A stretch of DNA of 21,088 nucleotides from Hofstenia miamia (GCA_900660155.1 CABFPE010000402.1:85546-106633), one strand, 5' to 3'; shown: positions 1-9,466, counted from the stretch's first letter. The notes: a model not told the origin generated them from the sequence alone. Numbers and translations are program-made.

Positions 1-521
1 TATAAATGGGCCTTTAATGTTTGTTAACGAAGTTCTAGTGCTTTAAAAAATATATTTATAAATCAATCCGAAGCCCTAAGCAGTTAATTCAAATAAATAC
101 CGCCATACTAAATTTTAATAAAATTGTAAAATTGCTTCTACCCTGTAATTGCAAAAAAATCCCAGAATTTTCGAACAAGATCAACGAAAGAACAAAAATA
201 TTTACTGTAAACAAGTGTAAATCTAAAATAAAGCGAAATTCTTTTATAAATAATGCAATAAGGCATTAAAAATGTAAAACACTTTCGCAAACGTGTTAAG
301 GAATTAATTCTAAAGCAAAAGTTCATCTGTGGAAAAGCTTGGATAGGCTACAAATTTTATAATACTGATTATACTACTACAAGACTATAATATCCATAGC
401 CTAAAATGACGCTTTTCTTGTATATATTTCATGTCTTTTTTATTATTTTTGTACATTATTGAAGCTATTTAGAGAATTTATCAGTTTCTGAAAATGTAAA
501 TAAAAGTCTCTAAATATAGAA
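1..521. other. AT-rich stretch without a gene
   Basis: I see no supported gene. The one open frame on the minus strand here (138-326) is short, has no motif and lies in AT-rich low-complexity sequence, so I treat it as chance. Confidence 0.6.
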
Positions 522-549
522 TATCTTATCTTATCTTATTATCTTATAA
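522..549 (-). repeat. (ATAAG)n pentanucleotide tail
   Basis: On the plus strand the run reads as repeated ATCTT units with one shortened unit. On the minus strand it is a run of ATAAG/GATAA units. It sits just 3' of the retrotransposon remnant on that strand, where CR1/L2/Jockey-like elements commonly end in a short tandem repeat, so I read it as that element's tail. Confidence 0.7.
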
Positions 550-589
550 TCCTTATTTTAGAATTGGTATCATAGCCATGTTTTACCTG

Positions 590-820
590 AGATCTACTTA
601 AATGTGCTTCTTAAAAGCATGCTCTTTTCAATGTTCTTTCTCTTTAGGTAGTGAGTTCCAAATTTGAATAGCAGTATTATTAAATTATTGCTTCAAAACT
701 TTTTTCTTATATTTAATGCAAGGACTGTGTTTTAATCTGGAATTCTGCTTATGAATATAATCAGCCATTGAAATACTATAAGACAGTAATTGCTTGATGA
801 GCTTAAAAAGACGTTAGCAG
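590..820 (-). pseudogene. Non-LTR retrotransposon fragment, C-terminal end of reverse-transcriptase ORF
   Basis: Read on the minus strand, this segment gives a broken frame with the motif IWNSLPKE near 645-668, preceded by SYSISMADYIHKQNSR and followed by a FKKH-like stretch. The pattern (hydrophobic-W-N-x-L-P, then about fifteen residues, then FK) is typical of the last part of ORF2 in CR1, L2 and Jockey-like elements, downstream of the reverse-transcriptase domain. At least three in-frame stops interrupt it: one before the FNN stretch, one after KEKEH and one near the end. The short 3' UTR and the (ATAAG)n tail at 522-549 follow in the right order. Only the 3' end is present, as expected of a 5'-truncated insertion. 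The clade cannot be settled from so little sequence. Confidence 0.6.
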
Positions 821-1350
821 TAGTTAAGAATGGGGAGAGGACGTCTCAATGGGACACCTATGACTATTTGCCATATGGGCATGCTGCAATTCTATTGAAC
901 GTCATCTAGTGAAGAAATATTTTTGACAAAGCTAAATTGAGCAAATTAATTTTTTGACAAAGAGGCAAACTGATGTATTTGCTTCTGTTAATATACATGG
1001 TCATTGTAACAATGTCTTTATTTATGCAACACTGTGTATTAAGGAAAATAATTAATAGATGTAAAAGCCAACACTTGGGTATAAAATTTGCATAGATGTA
1101 TATTTCAACATGCATTAATATTAATCAATGATATAGTATGCAAAGGGAAAAAACAATTTTAACAATTGTGTATAAATTGTACTAAATGTAAAAGCGTACC
1201 TTACACAATGACTCTGAGTGATGAAGTTTGTAAGCTGTGTTTCTTGTAACAGTGTTTAATTATACAACAAACAATATAATTGATCGATGCAAAGTGGAGA
1301 AATATTTTGCTAAACTAAACACTATAGTCACGTGAAATAGACATACATTT
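811..1350. repeat. Interspersed repeat copy R1
   Basis: R1 is a diverged direct copy of R2 (1863-2480). Shared blocks in the same order include GTAGTTAAGAA at the start, the stretch around ATTCTATTGRACG-CATCTAGTGA-GAAATATTTTTGACAAA, GAGGCAAACTGAT/TAGGCAAACTGAT, and a long block from CTCTGAGTGATGAAGTTT to AAACACTAT and TGAAATAGA. Indels separate the blocks. No coding motif is visible on either strand. It begins right where the retrotransposon fragment stops. Confidence 0.75.
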
Positions 1351-1862
1351 TCAAAAACAAGATAGAAATATCCATCAAAGCATATGAAATATACCATTGA
1401 TAATAAATAAAATGAAATGTCTGATATACATTGAGTAGTAAGGGAGGCCAAGACCTTATCCCACAACTTTGATTCTGATTGGTCAAGAGCTCGTGACGTT
1501 ATCCATAAAAATTCATGACAACTCGACTGATTACAGTGCTTAAATAGTTTTCCCCAACTTTAAAAAAAGACCATATTTTCGTTTTTGTTAATGTGTTGTT
1601 AACATGTTTTGCATCATGTTTTTTCTAACCAATGAATATTCTTCATAATTTCCCATGTATTTCCATTGTTTGGTCAATCTATATCTTCATCTCATTTCAT
1701 CAGATAAAATCATTATTTTTCTTCTACACAAACTCAACCTTCTTATTCTTACTGACAAATGTTTGTTGAAATGCTAGCATCAAGTTCATTGATTAGCCTG
1801 TTTAATGATCAATGCAAACCCCCGCCACCATTGTATGGTTATAACCTGCTAACACAGAAGAT
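1351..1862. other. Spacer between the two repeat copies
   Basis: No gene is supported here. Around 1477-1545 lie an inverted CCAAT box (ATTGG), a CRE-like TGACGTTA and an AT-rich TATA-like stretch, but no transcribed product is visible beside them. Confidence 0.4.
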
Positions 1863-2480
1863 GACGTCAGTAGTTAAGAAGGCCGAGAGGAGGCCCCATT
1901 GGGACACCCTGAAGTTCTCATAACACCTGTGGCTATTTGCCATGTGGAAATGAGGTGATTCTATTGGACGCCATCTAGTGACGAAATATTTTTGACAAAA
2001 CTAAAATGAGCAAATTATTTTTTTAGACAATGTGTTTAGACCAAAGTGAGAATTTTTGATTTTTAGGATTTAGGCAAACTGATATTTTTGATGACAAATT
2101 TCACTTAGGGCGTGTTTGTTGTAACAATGTTTTAAGGAAAACAATTCATAGATCCAAAACCCAAATATTTCAAACAAAAAATGATGTGTTATTTGCATTT
2201 GAGCAAGTTTCTAACTGCATTAATATTGATCAAAACAAATATGCAAGAGGTGGAAAACAACAATTTCTTTAGCAATTGTGTATGAATTGTAAAAGTGTAC
2301 ATTACACAAAAACTCTGAGTGATGAAGTTTTTAAGCCATGTTTCTTGTAACAATGTTTAATCATGCAGCAAGGAATATAATTGATAGAAGCAAAACTCGT
2401 TTCAATGTGTTAATATCCAAACCCAAAGTGGAGAAACATTTTGCTAAACTTAAACACTATCATCACATGAAATAGATATG
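1863..2480. repeat. Interspersed repeat copy R2
   Basis: R2 is the direct partner of R1 at 811-1350. It is longer because of insertions, for example around 1913-1930 and 2395-2420. It starts at a perfect TGACGTCA (1862-1869). R1 has only GACGTTAGCA in the same place. Confidence 0.75.
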
Positions 2481-3796
2481 ATGAGGGAGACAGTCAAAAT
2501 TTTCCCTTGATTGCTATACCACAATAATGTATATTTTGTCATCCAACAAATGAATAGTTCTTTAATATAGTAAATGCAGTTGTAAGCATTTCACACAACT
2601 CAAAAACATGCTAGATTTCAAACAAGGCGTCATGATTGATAAAACAACCAACTGCAAATTTTTCCTGTGTTCACCTTATTTTGTTTATGACTTTTGCATA
2701 GCTAAATATATTAATAGGGTTTTCTGCTTTGTAACTTTAATGTGTAAATACGATTACACATCCATTATTCATGGTTGATGACGATTTTTCCATCATTAGA
2801 TATGATTTCCAATTGTTAAATTTGTAAATTCCATGTTGCATTCACCATTTTAATTGTGCAAATGTTTGTAAATTGGTAAACAAATTTAGTTAATTGGATC
2901 TTTTAACATTTATAATGAAAAATCCACTCGAATTCACTACTCTAAAAACTATTAGCACCTTCAATATCTTGCATGTCAAGATGATTATTTGACAAACAAA
3001 ATCTTTTAAAGTGAAAACATCTTTAATTTGGGTGAGAAATGCTTTAAATTATGCATTCATCATTAAAAACTGAAACCACATATTACTATGACATGTCAGG
3101 TAAAATAGAACAAAAAACAAAGAAATTTTGAAAACATCAGCACTATTTTAAAAATTAATTCTATTTTACTAATTATTTATTGTAAATTTTTTGGTAAATT
3201 TATTTTTTCAAATTAATTATTTTGCTAATTTATTTTTCTTGCAATTCATTTCTTTGCTGAGAGATTTGAATTATAGCATTTGACCAAAAACAAATTACTG
3301 TTAAAAAAGCATCTGACACTTTAGTCAATGGAAAGATGAATTTATCACAATAATGTCACTACATATTCTTTCCCAACATCAAATTACTTGTTACCAGTTG
3401 ATATAGTAAACTGCTTAATGTATCTTATTCAAGTAATTTTTTAGTTATTTAGGTGAAATTGAGTATTGCTGAGCACAGTTTTTACACTGGAGTGAAGTTA
3501 CAGTTTTCTTTATAAAATAGCATTACTCAAATTAACATTGGAATTAATTTTTCACATTAAACAGTGTTTTACTCTTTTAAACGATGTAACAGATATTACC
3601 ACTTTGTTATTATTAGCATTTATAGAATAACAGAACATTTTTAATAAATACTGTCACAAACATTTAGTTTAAGTAAGCTCATTCCCCCATTGAGTGGGAA
3701 ATGATATCACATAAAGCTAAAGGCTGTTGAAGAGATTTAAATTCCCCAATTTTTTTAATTTGAATGTAGATTGATTTTATTGCAGTATACATATAT
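2481..3796. other. AT-rich stretch without a gene
   Basis: I see no gene or motif. The segment at about 3140-3260 is a degenerate TTAATTATTT/AATTTATTTTT low-complexity tract. Confidence 0.6.
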
Positions 3797-3865
3797 TGAA
3801 CAGTGGTGCAATGATAACACACTCATTATTAATGAGAGATTTCTGGTTAGAGTCCAGCCTATTCA
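3797..3865 (+). tRNA. tRNA-like cloverleaf, probably a pseudogene or a SINE head
   Basis: The 69 bases fold as a nearly complete tRNA. The acceptor stem TGAACAG (3797-3803) pairs with CTATTCA (3859-3865) at six of seven positions. The D stem has three pairs (GTG 3806-3808 with CAC 3818-3820). The anticodon stem CTCA (3822-3825) pairs with TGAG (3833-3836) around the loop TTATTAA, giving anticodon ATT, which would read Asn codons. The T stem CTGG/CCAG encloses TTAGAGT instead of the usual TTCRANY. The weak D stem, odd T loop and absence of usual box A and box B identities argue against a working tRNA gene. A tRNA-derived SINE or a tRNA pseudogene is more likely. Confidence 0.5.
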
Positions 3866-3868
3866 ATG

Positions 3869-3889
3869 GAGCAATTGCTCAAGTTTTTT
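3869..3889 (+). terminator. Palindrome and T6 run after the tRNA-like sequence
   Basis: A perfect 12-base palindrome GAGCAATTGCTC (3869-3880) is followed by six T residues (3884-3889). A run of four or more T ends RNA polymerase III transcription, so this fits the tRNA-like sequence just upstream. T runs are common in this AT-rich window, so chance is possible. Confidence 0.35.
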
Positions 3890-5076
3890 CAACATTTATT
3901 ACGTAGAATAGTCATTTATATTTCATTTTGAAATATTGGAAACTGAATATTTAATTAATTTGACAAATATAATATAATAAATATTAATATAATGCAGAAT
4001 TGTAAAAGCAAGCAAATCACGTTAAAAGCAAGAACTAAATGTCTCTCTAAAACTCCTTTGGAATCTCTCACAAAAAAGCATTTGTCACATTTGTTAAGAT
4101 TTATTGATAGGTGATAATTGATGAGTCATAACCCAATGTTAATTCATGAATAATATGAGAGGGGGATGGTTACAGAGTGCAGTTATTTATGCATTATATA
4201 ATCAATCTATGAATAATTTTAGAATTTACATGTGTACATGTTGGAGGATTTGTTATATATGCTACCAATCTTAATGAATGATGTATACTAACATTATATC
4301 TCATTATTAATGGGTGGTTGTATTGAATCAAGTCAAGTCTATGACGTATCATATTATTTGCAATAATATTTGGTCATGTATATGCAAAATTTACATAAGT
4401 GTATAATAAACATCTTAACAAATTAGCCTATTTGCAAAAAATTTCCTAAGTATTGTTAATAAATTAGTTGCTTTGAATGCAAATTGATTGATATTTTAAA
4501 ACATGAAGGCGTATTTGTCTTAAGAAAAATACAAGAATCTTTAAAATACATAATTTTAGATACAATTTTGCGTGCATTTTATTTTGGAGGGTGTAAATAC
4601 ATATTCCTTGTCAGATTTATTTTTAAATGCTTCTATTTACGTTAAAACATTGCCAGGCATAATATCAATTTTATAACTATACCATGTTTAATTTACTTCA
4701 ATCTTGGAAACATATGTATAATTTCAACAAAAGCTCATTAGTAGACAAAAAAGCTGAAAATTCCATCATTTTAACTAGAACAGCGTGTTTTTAACAAGAC
4801 TGTTTATAGCAAAATTCAATAATTGAATGAATAAATTTCTTTGATAAGCAGTGCTAAAATAATTTGATTGACAGATGAAAAGGTGACCAGTGTTTTATTT
4901 CACAAACCCTCTACAAACAAATACATCCTCATAAATATTTGCTTATCATTTGAAATATATGATTTTCACAAAGTATTGTATATTTAAGAATTTTGAGCAT
5001 ACCCCAACAATAGATTTCATGTACATTGTAAATATCTTGATAAAGTTGACATTTGATTAACTAAAATTTTTGCGGA
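3890..5076. other. AT-rich stretch without a gene
   Basis: I see no open frame with recognisable content, RNA gene or clear repeat on either strand. Confidence 0.6.
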
Positions 5077-5352
5077 TTTTCACAAAATAGTTTGCTACTA
5101 AATGATTGACAGTAAATCTGTCTGTTTATTTTTAATCCATAGAAATCAAACTCTTGAATTAATATACCAAAGACAGAAACTAAACATATAAGGGATAAAT
5201 TTATATACTGGAGGCAGAAACTTAACACATGAAGGGTTTCACAGAATAGTTTTTTACTAAATAAATGACAATAAATCTGTCAATTTATTAAATTTTTAAA
5301 TCCATAGAAATCAAACTCTTGACTAAATCCTAGAAATAAAACACATATTTTA
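5077..5352 (+). repeat. Diverged tandem duplication, about 159-bp period
   Basis: Copy 1 begins TTTTCACAAAATAG at 5077 and copy 2 begins TTTCACAGAATAG near 5237. Both continue through a TGACAGTAAATCTGTC-like block and the shared stretch CCATAGAAATCAAACTCTTGA. Copy 1 also carries two decayed units related to the 42-bp minisatellite at 5883-6008 (GACAGAAACTAAACA at 5172 and GGCAGAAACTTAACA at 5213). Confidence 0.75.
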
Positions 5353-5447
5353 GAAAAAGAATTATTCATGAATTGATTGCTTGCATAAATGTCTATGTGT
5401 ATAAATTGAATGGGTATCAGCGCAATCATTCACTATTTTTCAGGAAT

Positions 5448-5798
5448 ATGACCAGCAATCAATATCTTAAACACAGCTATGAGTACGTTGTACATGAATT
5501 TGCAATTATCAAGCAAAAGATGATCATTTTGAAGAACATTGAAAGGATTATTAACCATGAAAGTGTATTGATCAGTGGGAACAGAGTTTTGCATATCCAA
5601 TTTCGAGTATCCCCAGCCCAATGTACTTGCAACACCTGCTGGGGTCTCAACCCTCACATAGACATTGACACTACAAATTTCAATTCACCTGGAGCAAGTC
5701 TACCACATACAACGGAAGCAGGTGAAATTTTAAAGAAAAATATCAATACAATTCATGTGGAAGGATTTCCAATAGACTTTGTTATTTCAAAAATCTAA
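5448..5798 (+). CDS. Unknown protein A, left-arm copy, C-terminally truncated
   Basis: The function is not recognised. The first in-frame ATG is at 5448, giving 116 codons. The frame is open further 5', and a splice-acceptor-like CACTATTTTTCAG ends at 5443, so this could instead be an internal exon. Visible features are a charged helical N-terminal part (about residues 15-35) and the cysteine cluster AQCTCNTCW, followed by a hydrophobic tail with FPIDFVISKI. The minus-strand partner A' (12115-12575) shares LKN, the cluster as AQCTCDTCW, and GFQIDFAISQI. A' then continues for some 35 residues, but this copy stops directly after ISKI and rejoins the shared 3' flank ATGTGAATAAATGTAG. It has therefore probably lost its C-terminal end through a deletion. 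Confidence 0.5.
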   Translation: MTSNQYLKHSYEYVVHEFAIIKQKMIILKNIERIINHESVLISGNRVLHIQFRVSPAQCTCNTCWGLNPHIDIDTTNFNSPGASLPHTTEAGEILKKNINTIHVEGFPIDFVISKI

Positions 5799-5882
5799 TG
5801 TTATGTGAATAAATGTAGATAGTTGTTGTAATGCATTAATATATATTTTTACAAAACAAGGGAAGAAATTAATATGCCAAGG

Positions 5883-6008
5883 GAAAAACTAAATATACTA
5901 AGAGCAAAAACTAAACACACACGGGAAAAACTAAATGTACTAAGGACAGAAACTAAACACACAAGAGAAAAACTAAATGTACTAAGGGCAGAAACTAAAA
6001 ACACAAAG
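5883..6008 (+). repeat. 42-bp minisatellite, three full units
   Basis: Units start at 5883, 5925 and 5967, each beginning GAAAAACTAAAT and differing at a few sites. The period is a multiple of three, so an open frame (5874-6104) runs through it and would encode a 14-residue repeat EKLNVLRAETKHTR. That frame ends inside the MITE and has no homologue in the right arm, so I do not call a gene. Related decayed units lie at 5172-5232. Confidence 0.8.
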
Positions 6009-6091
6009 CATTTCTACACTCTCTTATTGTATAATAATGAGAAGGACGTATTATTAATTTTTAAAACCAGCGATTATTTTCATTCAGGCGT

Positions 6092-6315
6092 TATTGTACT
6101 TTAGGGGACCCAGTTTGAGTGACGTCATAAAATTGGTATTAAACTCTAACCTTAACCCTAACCCTACTCCCCAATCAATGCAATTATTTTGCATTTCATC
6201 TTGTTGATTAATTTTTTGCAAAATTTTTACGTTTTGGGGTAGGGATTGGGGTTAAGGTTAGAGTTTTATACCCATTTTATGACGTCACTCAAACTGGGTC
6301 CCCTAAAGTACAATA
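6092..6315. mobile_element. Foldback MITE with about 80-bp inverted arms
   Basis: The left arm (6092-6172) and right arm (6234-6315) are inverted copies with only a handful of mismatches, starting TATTGTACTTTAGGGGACCC on both strands. A terminal TA at each end (6092-6093 and 6314-6315) fits a TA target duplication, as made by Tc1/mariner-type elements. Each arm holds a CRE octamer TGACGTCA (6120-6127, 6280-6287) and a telomere-like CTTAACCCTAACCCTA tract near its inner end. The core is AT-rich with no coding capacity. The mirrored position of the right arm of the large palindrome lacks it, so it inserted after the arms formed. Confidence 0.8.
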
Positions 6316-6320
6316 TCGCG

Positions 6321-7538
6321 TTTCATTCATTCTCACTCTTGCTAAATTTGAATGTGAATTGCATGTTAAATTAANTGATCATGGACATTGTGTGGAATAT
6401 AGTTTAATATCATGTGAATAAATGTAGATAGTTGTTGTAATGCATTGGTATATATATTTTTACCTCTCAATCATATATATGAGGATTGTTTCAAGATTAC
6501 ACATGTAAAATGGTGTTAGAAAAATATCAATTTACTTGTTGTTCAAAGACTAGTAAATTTATATTTTCAAAACTTGTACATGTATACTCATTACAAGGTA
6601 CATTAAAACATTAGCAAAATTAGTTGCTACAACTGCATCCAATCAATCATGTAAATGATACCACTACCCAAATAACCTTAAACATTGGTAATGATACCCC
6701 AATTTTGAATATTTTTTATTTAAAAGTAAATTATTTAGTTGAAATTGACCATTTTGAGTAGTGACATCGAGGAAAATTTGAAATTATTCCTTTGCCTAAA
6801 ATTATTGGCTTCTAAGGCTCTGATCTGTGAAATTTTATCAGCTCTTGATTTTATTGGATGACCAAAATTTGAGTTGTATAAAAACGTAATTTTAATACTT
6901 TATCATTATTCTCAATAAGCCATGTACATGAATAAAGCTCTATTTAATTGATTGGACACACTAGCAGCAAATATAGATGGTGTAAAAATCACACCTGGAG
7001 GTCTAATGATGGGCGAGTGGAGGAAAATATATAATATAAAGAAATGTTCCACAAAATATGGTCCAGCAATCAGAGTCGACCTCGATCAAAACGAGTGGTT
7101 GTTTTTGCCGAATCAATACACACAAACTATTGGTGATGATTATAAACTATTGATTGGTGCCAAAATGCAAAGACTATCTAATACAGATAGTGGTCAGATT
7201 GTTTTATCATTTAATGATAATAAATGTACATAATTATTTTATCCTTAATTATATTATTATACATAGCCTGTATCTAATATGTTGATTTCACCCAAACCAT
7301 AATTTATTTAACTTTAATATAACATGTATCTCTTATCTGATATTTCATTCAGTTCATTCTCTCCTTGCTAAAATTGAATGTAAATTTGCAGCTTTCACCA
7401 AAACAGTGGTTTATTACACTTATTCAATTTACTTGAGAAGAAGAAGTATCTCTATCTATATTGCATGATAAATATTTTGATTATTTCATATACCTTTCAT
7501 TTGCTAAATTTGAATGTGTATTGCATGTTAAATTAATA
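6321..7538 (+). repeat. Three scattered copies of a short sequence, about 45 bp
   Basis: A sequence close to TTGCTAAATTTGAATGTGAATTGCATGTTAAATTAA occurs at about 6327-6373, 7356-7390 (weaker) and 7492-7538. An ambiguous base n lies at 6375, just after the first copy. The gap 7234-8392 otherwise holds only this and the 96-bp tandem pair. Confidence 0.55.
6952..7233 (+). CDS. Unknown small protein B1, left-arm copy
   Basis: The frame opens right after a TGA at 6949, and its first codon here is TTG. The first ATG is at 7006, giving 75 codons, so either the 5' end is lost or an upstream exon is missing. The recognisable core is STKYGPAIRVDL followed by WLFLPNQY and DDYKLLIGAKM, ending in GQIVLSF. 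The same pattern of alternating hydrophobic residues, x-T-(K/R)-Y-G, then (F/Y)-(L/M)-P, then Y-K-x-L, appears in B2, B2' and B1'. Short alternating strands of this kind suggest a beta-rich fold. An OB-like nucleic-acid-binding domain is possible, but I cannot prove it. The mirror partner is B1' (11394-11699). Confidence 0.5.
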   Translation: MDTLAANIDGVKITPGGLMMGEWRKIYNIKKCSTKYGPAIRVDLDQNEWLFLPNQYTQTIGDDYKLLIGAKMQRLSNTDSGQIVLSFNDNKCT

Positions 7539-7618
7539 GCTATGTAAAATAACATTTGTTGGTTTTAGAGAATACTATAGACTTTAGGAATGGCTTTGCA
7601 TACTTTTTGTACCAAAAG

Positions 7619-7810
7619 CAGGTGTTTAACAAAAATCAGTATAAGTCTGAAATACTGACTACAAAATGCTAATGAAAAATTATATCATAAAACAATGTTA
7701 ATGTCTACTCAAAACAGGTGTTTAACGAAAATCAGTATAAGCCTGAAATAATGAATACAAAATGCTAATGAAAAATTATATATATCATAAAACAATGTTA
7801 ATGTCTACTC
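7619..7810 (+). repeat. 96-bp tandem duplication
   Basis: Two adjacent units, 7619-7714 and 7715-7810, both start CAGGTGTTTAAC and end ATGTCTACTC. They differ at a few bases and by an extra TATA in the second unit, so the duplication is fairly recent compared with the arms around it. Confidence 0.9.
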
Positions 7811-8392
7811 TGAATGTAGCAAATAAAATAATAAATATCTACGAATGTAAAATTTCACAAAAGGTAAATTCATATTAGCATTCATTATAATTGAAAAATA
7901 TTAAATAATAATAACATATAAAAACCTAATTAACTAATTAAATCAATGATTGCATTGCACACCTTACCTGTAGATTAGAAATTGAAATTGCGCCTAATAC
8001 TCTGGTCAAACATAAAACTGTGAAATGATTTTTTCCAACTAAGCAAAAATTTGCAATTAAATGTAATTAAATTTCCTTGAATTGATATTCATTCATTTAT
8101 TATTATTATAATTATGAACTGTAATAAAATATCAGTGATATATTAAATTATTTTTTGACAAAAGTGAGTAGAACAAAATTGTCTGTAAGGTCTTTATTCA
8201 AACACATTGAAATTCCAGTTAAATTTTATAGACCATGTTTTTAACTCGATTACAAATTATTAATCACTCTCTCACTAGTTTTCTAATCACATAGTTGGTT
8301 GTTAATCTATTCACTATGATGTCTTATATGAAATCTAATGTGTTTTTCAAAGTATGTGGAAATGCTTTCAACAGCATTTACTATATTAAAGA

Positions 8393-8842
8393 ATGTTAAT
8401 TTTATTGGATAAAAAACTATATGTAATCACAGTAGGACATTCAAAGGAAAAGTTTTCCTGTCTCCCACACAACATTCAGAAAGCTTTCAACTGGTATGAA
8501 TGCAATTTCCATCACATTGCATTTACAGAAGGAAACCTAACAAATGAACAGATGATGATTTTTATTGAATCTCTGAATTTATTGTGTAGAAAGGAAACAG
8601 TGTTTTGGGCATGTGATAAAATGAACTGTGAGTTTTTAAGTCATTTAATTTCTCAACCTGTGGAAAATTTACTTGATTATGGTTATCAATATCCACAAAA
8701 CTATGAAACCTCTACAGACTGTATAAAAGACTATTATAAATTTGTATGTCAAATGAACACTCCACGAAGTATATTATTATCTCCATTTACTAGTCATAAC
8801 AATCATTGTAAATTTAAGAAATTTGTTTTGAAACCATTGTAG
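8393..8842 (+). CDS. Unknown protein C, left-arm copy, intact
   Basis: An uninterrupted ATG-to-TAG frame of 149 codons, the best-preserved coding unit in the window. I do not recognise the family. It has no signal peptide or membrane segment. The motifs FWACDKMNCEFLSHLIS and LLSPF, and the C-terminal FKKFVLKPL, are all conserved in the minus-strand partner C' (10240-10651). By eye, about 63 of 95 aligned C-terminal residues are identical. Differences include conservative pairs (K/R, V/I, Y/F), which suggests that selection on the protein acted during much of the divergence. The first dozen residues differ, so the true start is uncertain. It converges with B2, 98 bp away tail to tail. The same C/B2 convergence is seen in the right arm. 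Confidence 0.6.
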   Translation: MLILLDKKLYVITVGHSKEKFSCLPHNIQKAFNWYECNFHHIAFTEGNLTNEQMMIFIESLNLLCRKETVFWACDKMNCEFLSHLISQPVENLLDYGYQYPQNYETSTDCIKDYYKFVCQMNTPRSILLSPFTSHNNHCKFKKFVLKPL

Positions 8843-8940
8843 CTAATAATTAATCATTTTCCTGTCTATTTATTATTAATTTTATCAAACATATTAACTA
8901 GTACATGTAGAAAAAGAGTGAAAGCAAAACTATACATTCT

Positions 8941-9466
8941 CTATTTACTAAACTGTAGTACAATACGTTTTGTAATAGCACTGTCCCCCATGTCATCATT
9001 GTGAAAAAGTTTTTTATTGATCAAAAACTTGTATTTATCACCCAATGCATTGACGTAGTGTTTAGGCATAAAATAATAAACGCCATTGTCGAGTCTAATC
9101 TTTACTGCAACACCATATCTTGTGTTCACCTGAACAGCATCCACAATTGTTAACCAGAGTTTTTTTCAGAATTTCACTAGCAGTACTCGCGATTGAAAAA
9201 GTACATGATGATGGTTGTGAATTGACATCATGTTGACATTGTAAAATATCGTCACCTTCTTCTTGTGCCTTTGTGTTGGGTAAGACAATGACATTATTAT
9301 TAAGCACAGGACGTCTTTGCTTGTGAGGATCTCTGCGTTTTTCTTTTACAGGTGCAGGCAGTGTGATCATCATCTCTTGTGTTAATGGATTATAGTTGGA
9401 GGCTGGTGGTGGAGTTGTACATAGCTCGTCAAAAACAGATTCCCAAGTGAACCAGATACTAATGTT
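8941..9466 (-). pseudogene. Unknown protein B2, left-arm copy, frameshifted
   Basis: Read on the minus strand, the frame is open from 9466. Its first ATG is at 9373. It runs through a proline- and lysine-rich N-terminal region (PAPVKEKRR, then NNNVIVLP) to SEILKK. A run of seven T on the plus strand (9160-9166, seven A in the gene) then shifts the frame. The partner copy has six A. The downstream frame carries the conserved B core with NTRYGVAVKIRL, YYFMPKHYVNALGDKY and NKKLFHNDDM, and ends at 8941. The protein would be about 145 to 175 residues: a flexible basic region followed by the B domain. Apart from the single-base run difference the copy is open. A splice-acceptor-like sequence near 9460 leaves room for an upstream exon. 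Confidence 0.6.

Larger units (their letters stand above)
5803..6462 (+). repeat. Direct repeat of the A 3' flank, about 50 bp each
   Basis: The block ATGTGAATAAATGTAGATAGTTGTTGTAATGCATT with its TATATATTTTTAC continuation occurs at 5803-5852 and again at 6412-6462. It brackets the minisatellite and the MITE. A shorter inverted match, TGTGAATAAATGTGG read on the minus strand, follows A' near 12100-12118, which ties the block to the A 3' end. Confidence 0.7.

Noticed and set aside
138..1466. Three minus-strand open frames (138-326, 906-1115, 1260-1466)
   Set aside because: They are rich in Phe, Ile and Tyr, have no motif and are not conserved between R1 and R2, as expected of chance frames in AT-rich DNA.
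5433..5657. Minus-strand open frame opposite A
   Set aside because: It is the antisense shadow of A. The plus-strand frame is the one conserved in A'.
5883..6008. CRISPR array
   Set aside because: The units are directly adjacent, without unique spacers, and the surroundings are eukaryotic.
5874..6104. Gene encoding a 14-residue repeat
   Set aside because: The frame is created by the 42-bp minisatellite, ends inside the MITE and has no partner in the right arm.
6130..6260. Interstitial telomere or chromosome fusion point
   Set aside because: The telomere-like tracts are short, imperfect and explained as part of the MITE arms in both orientations.
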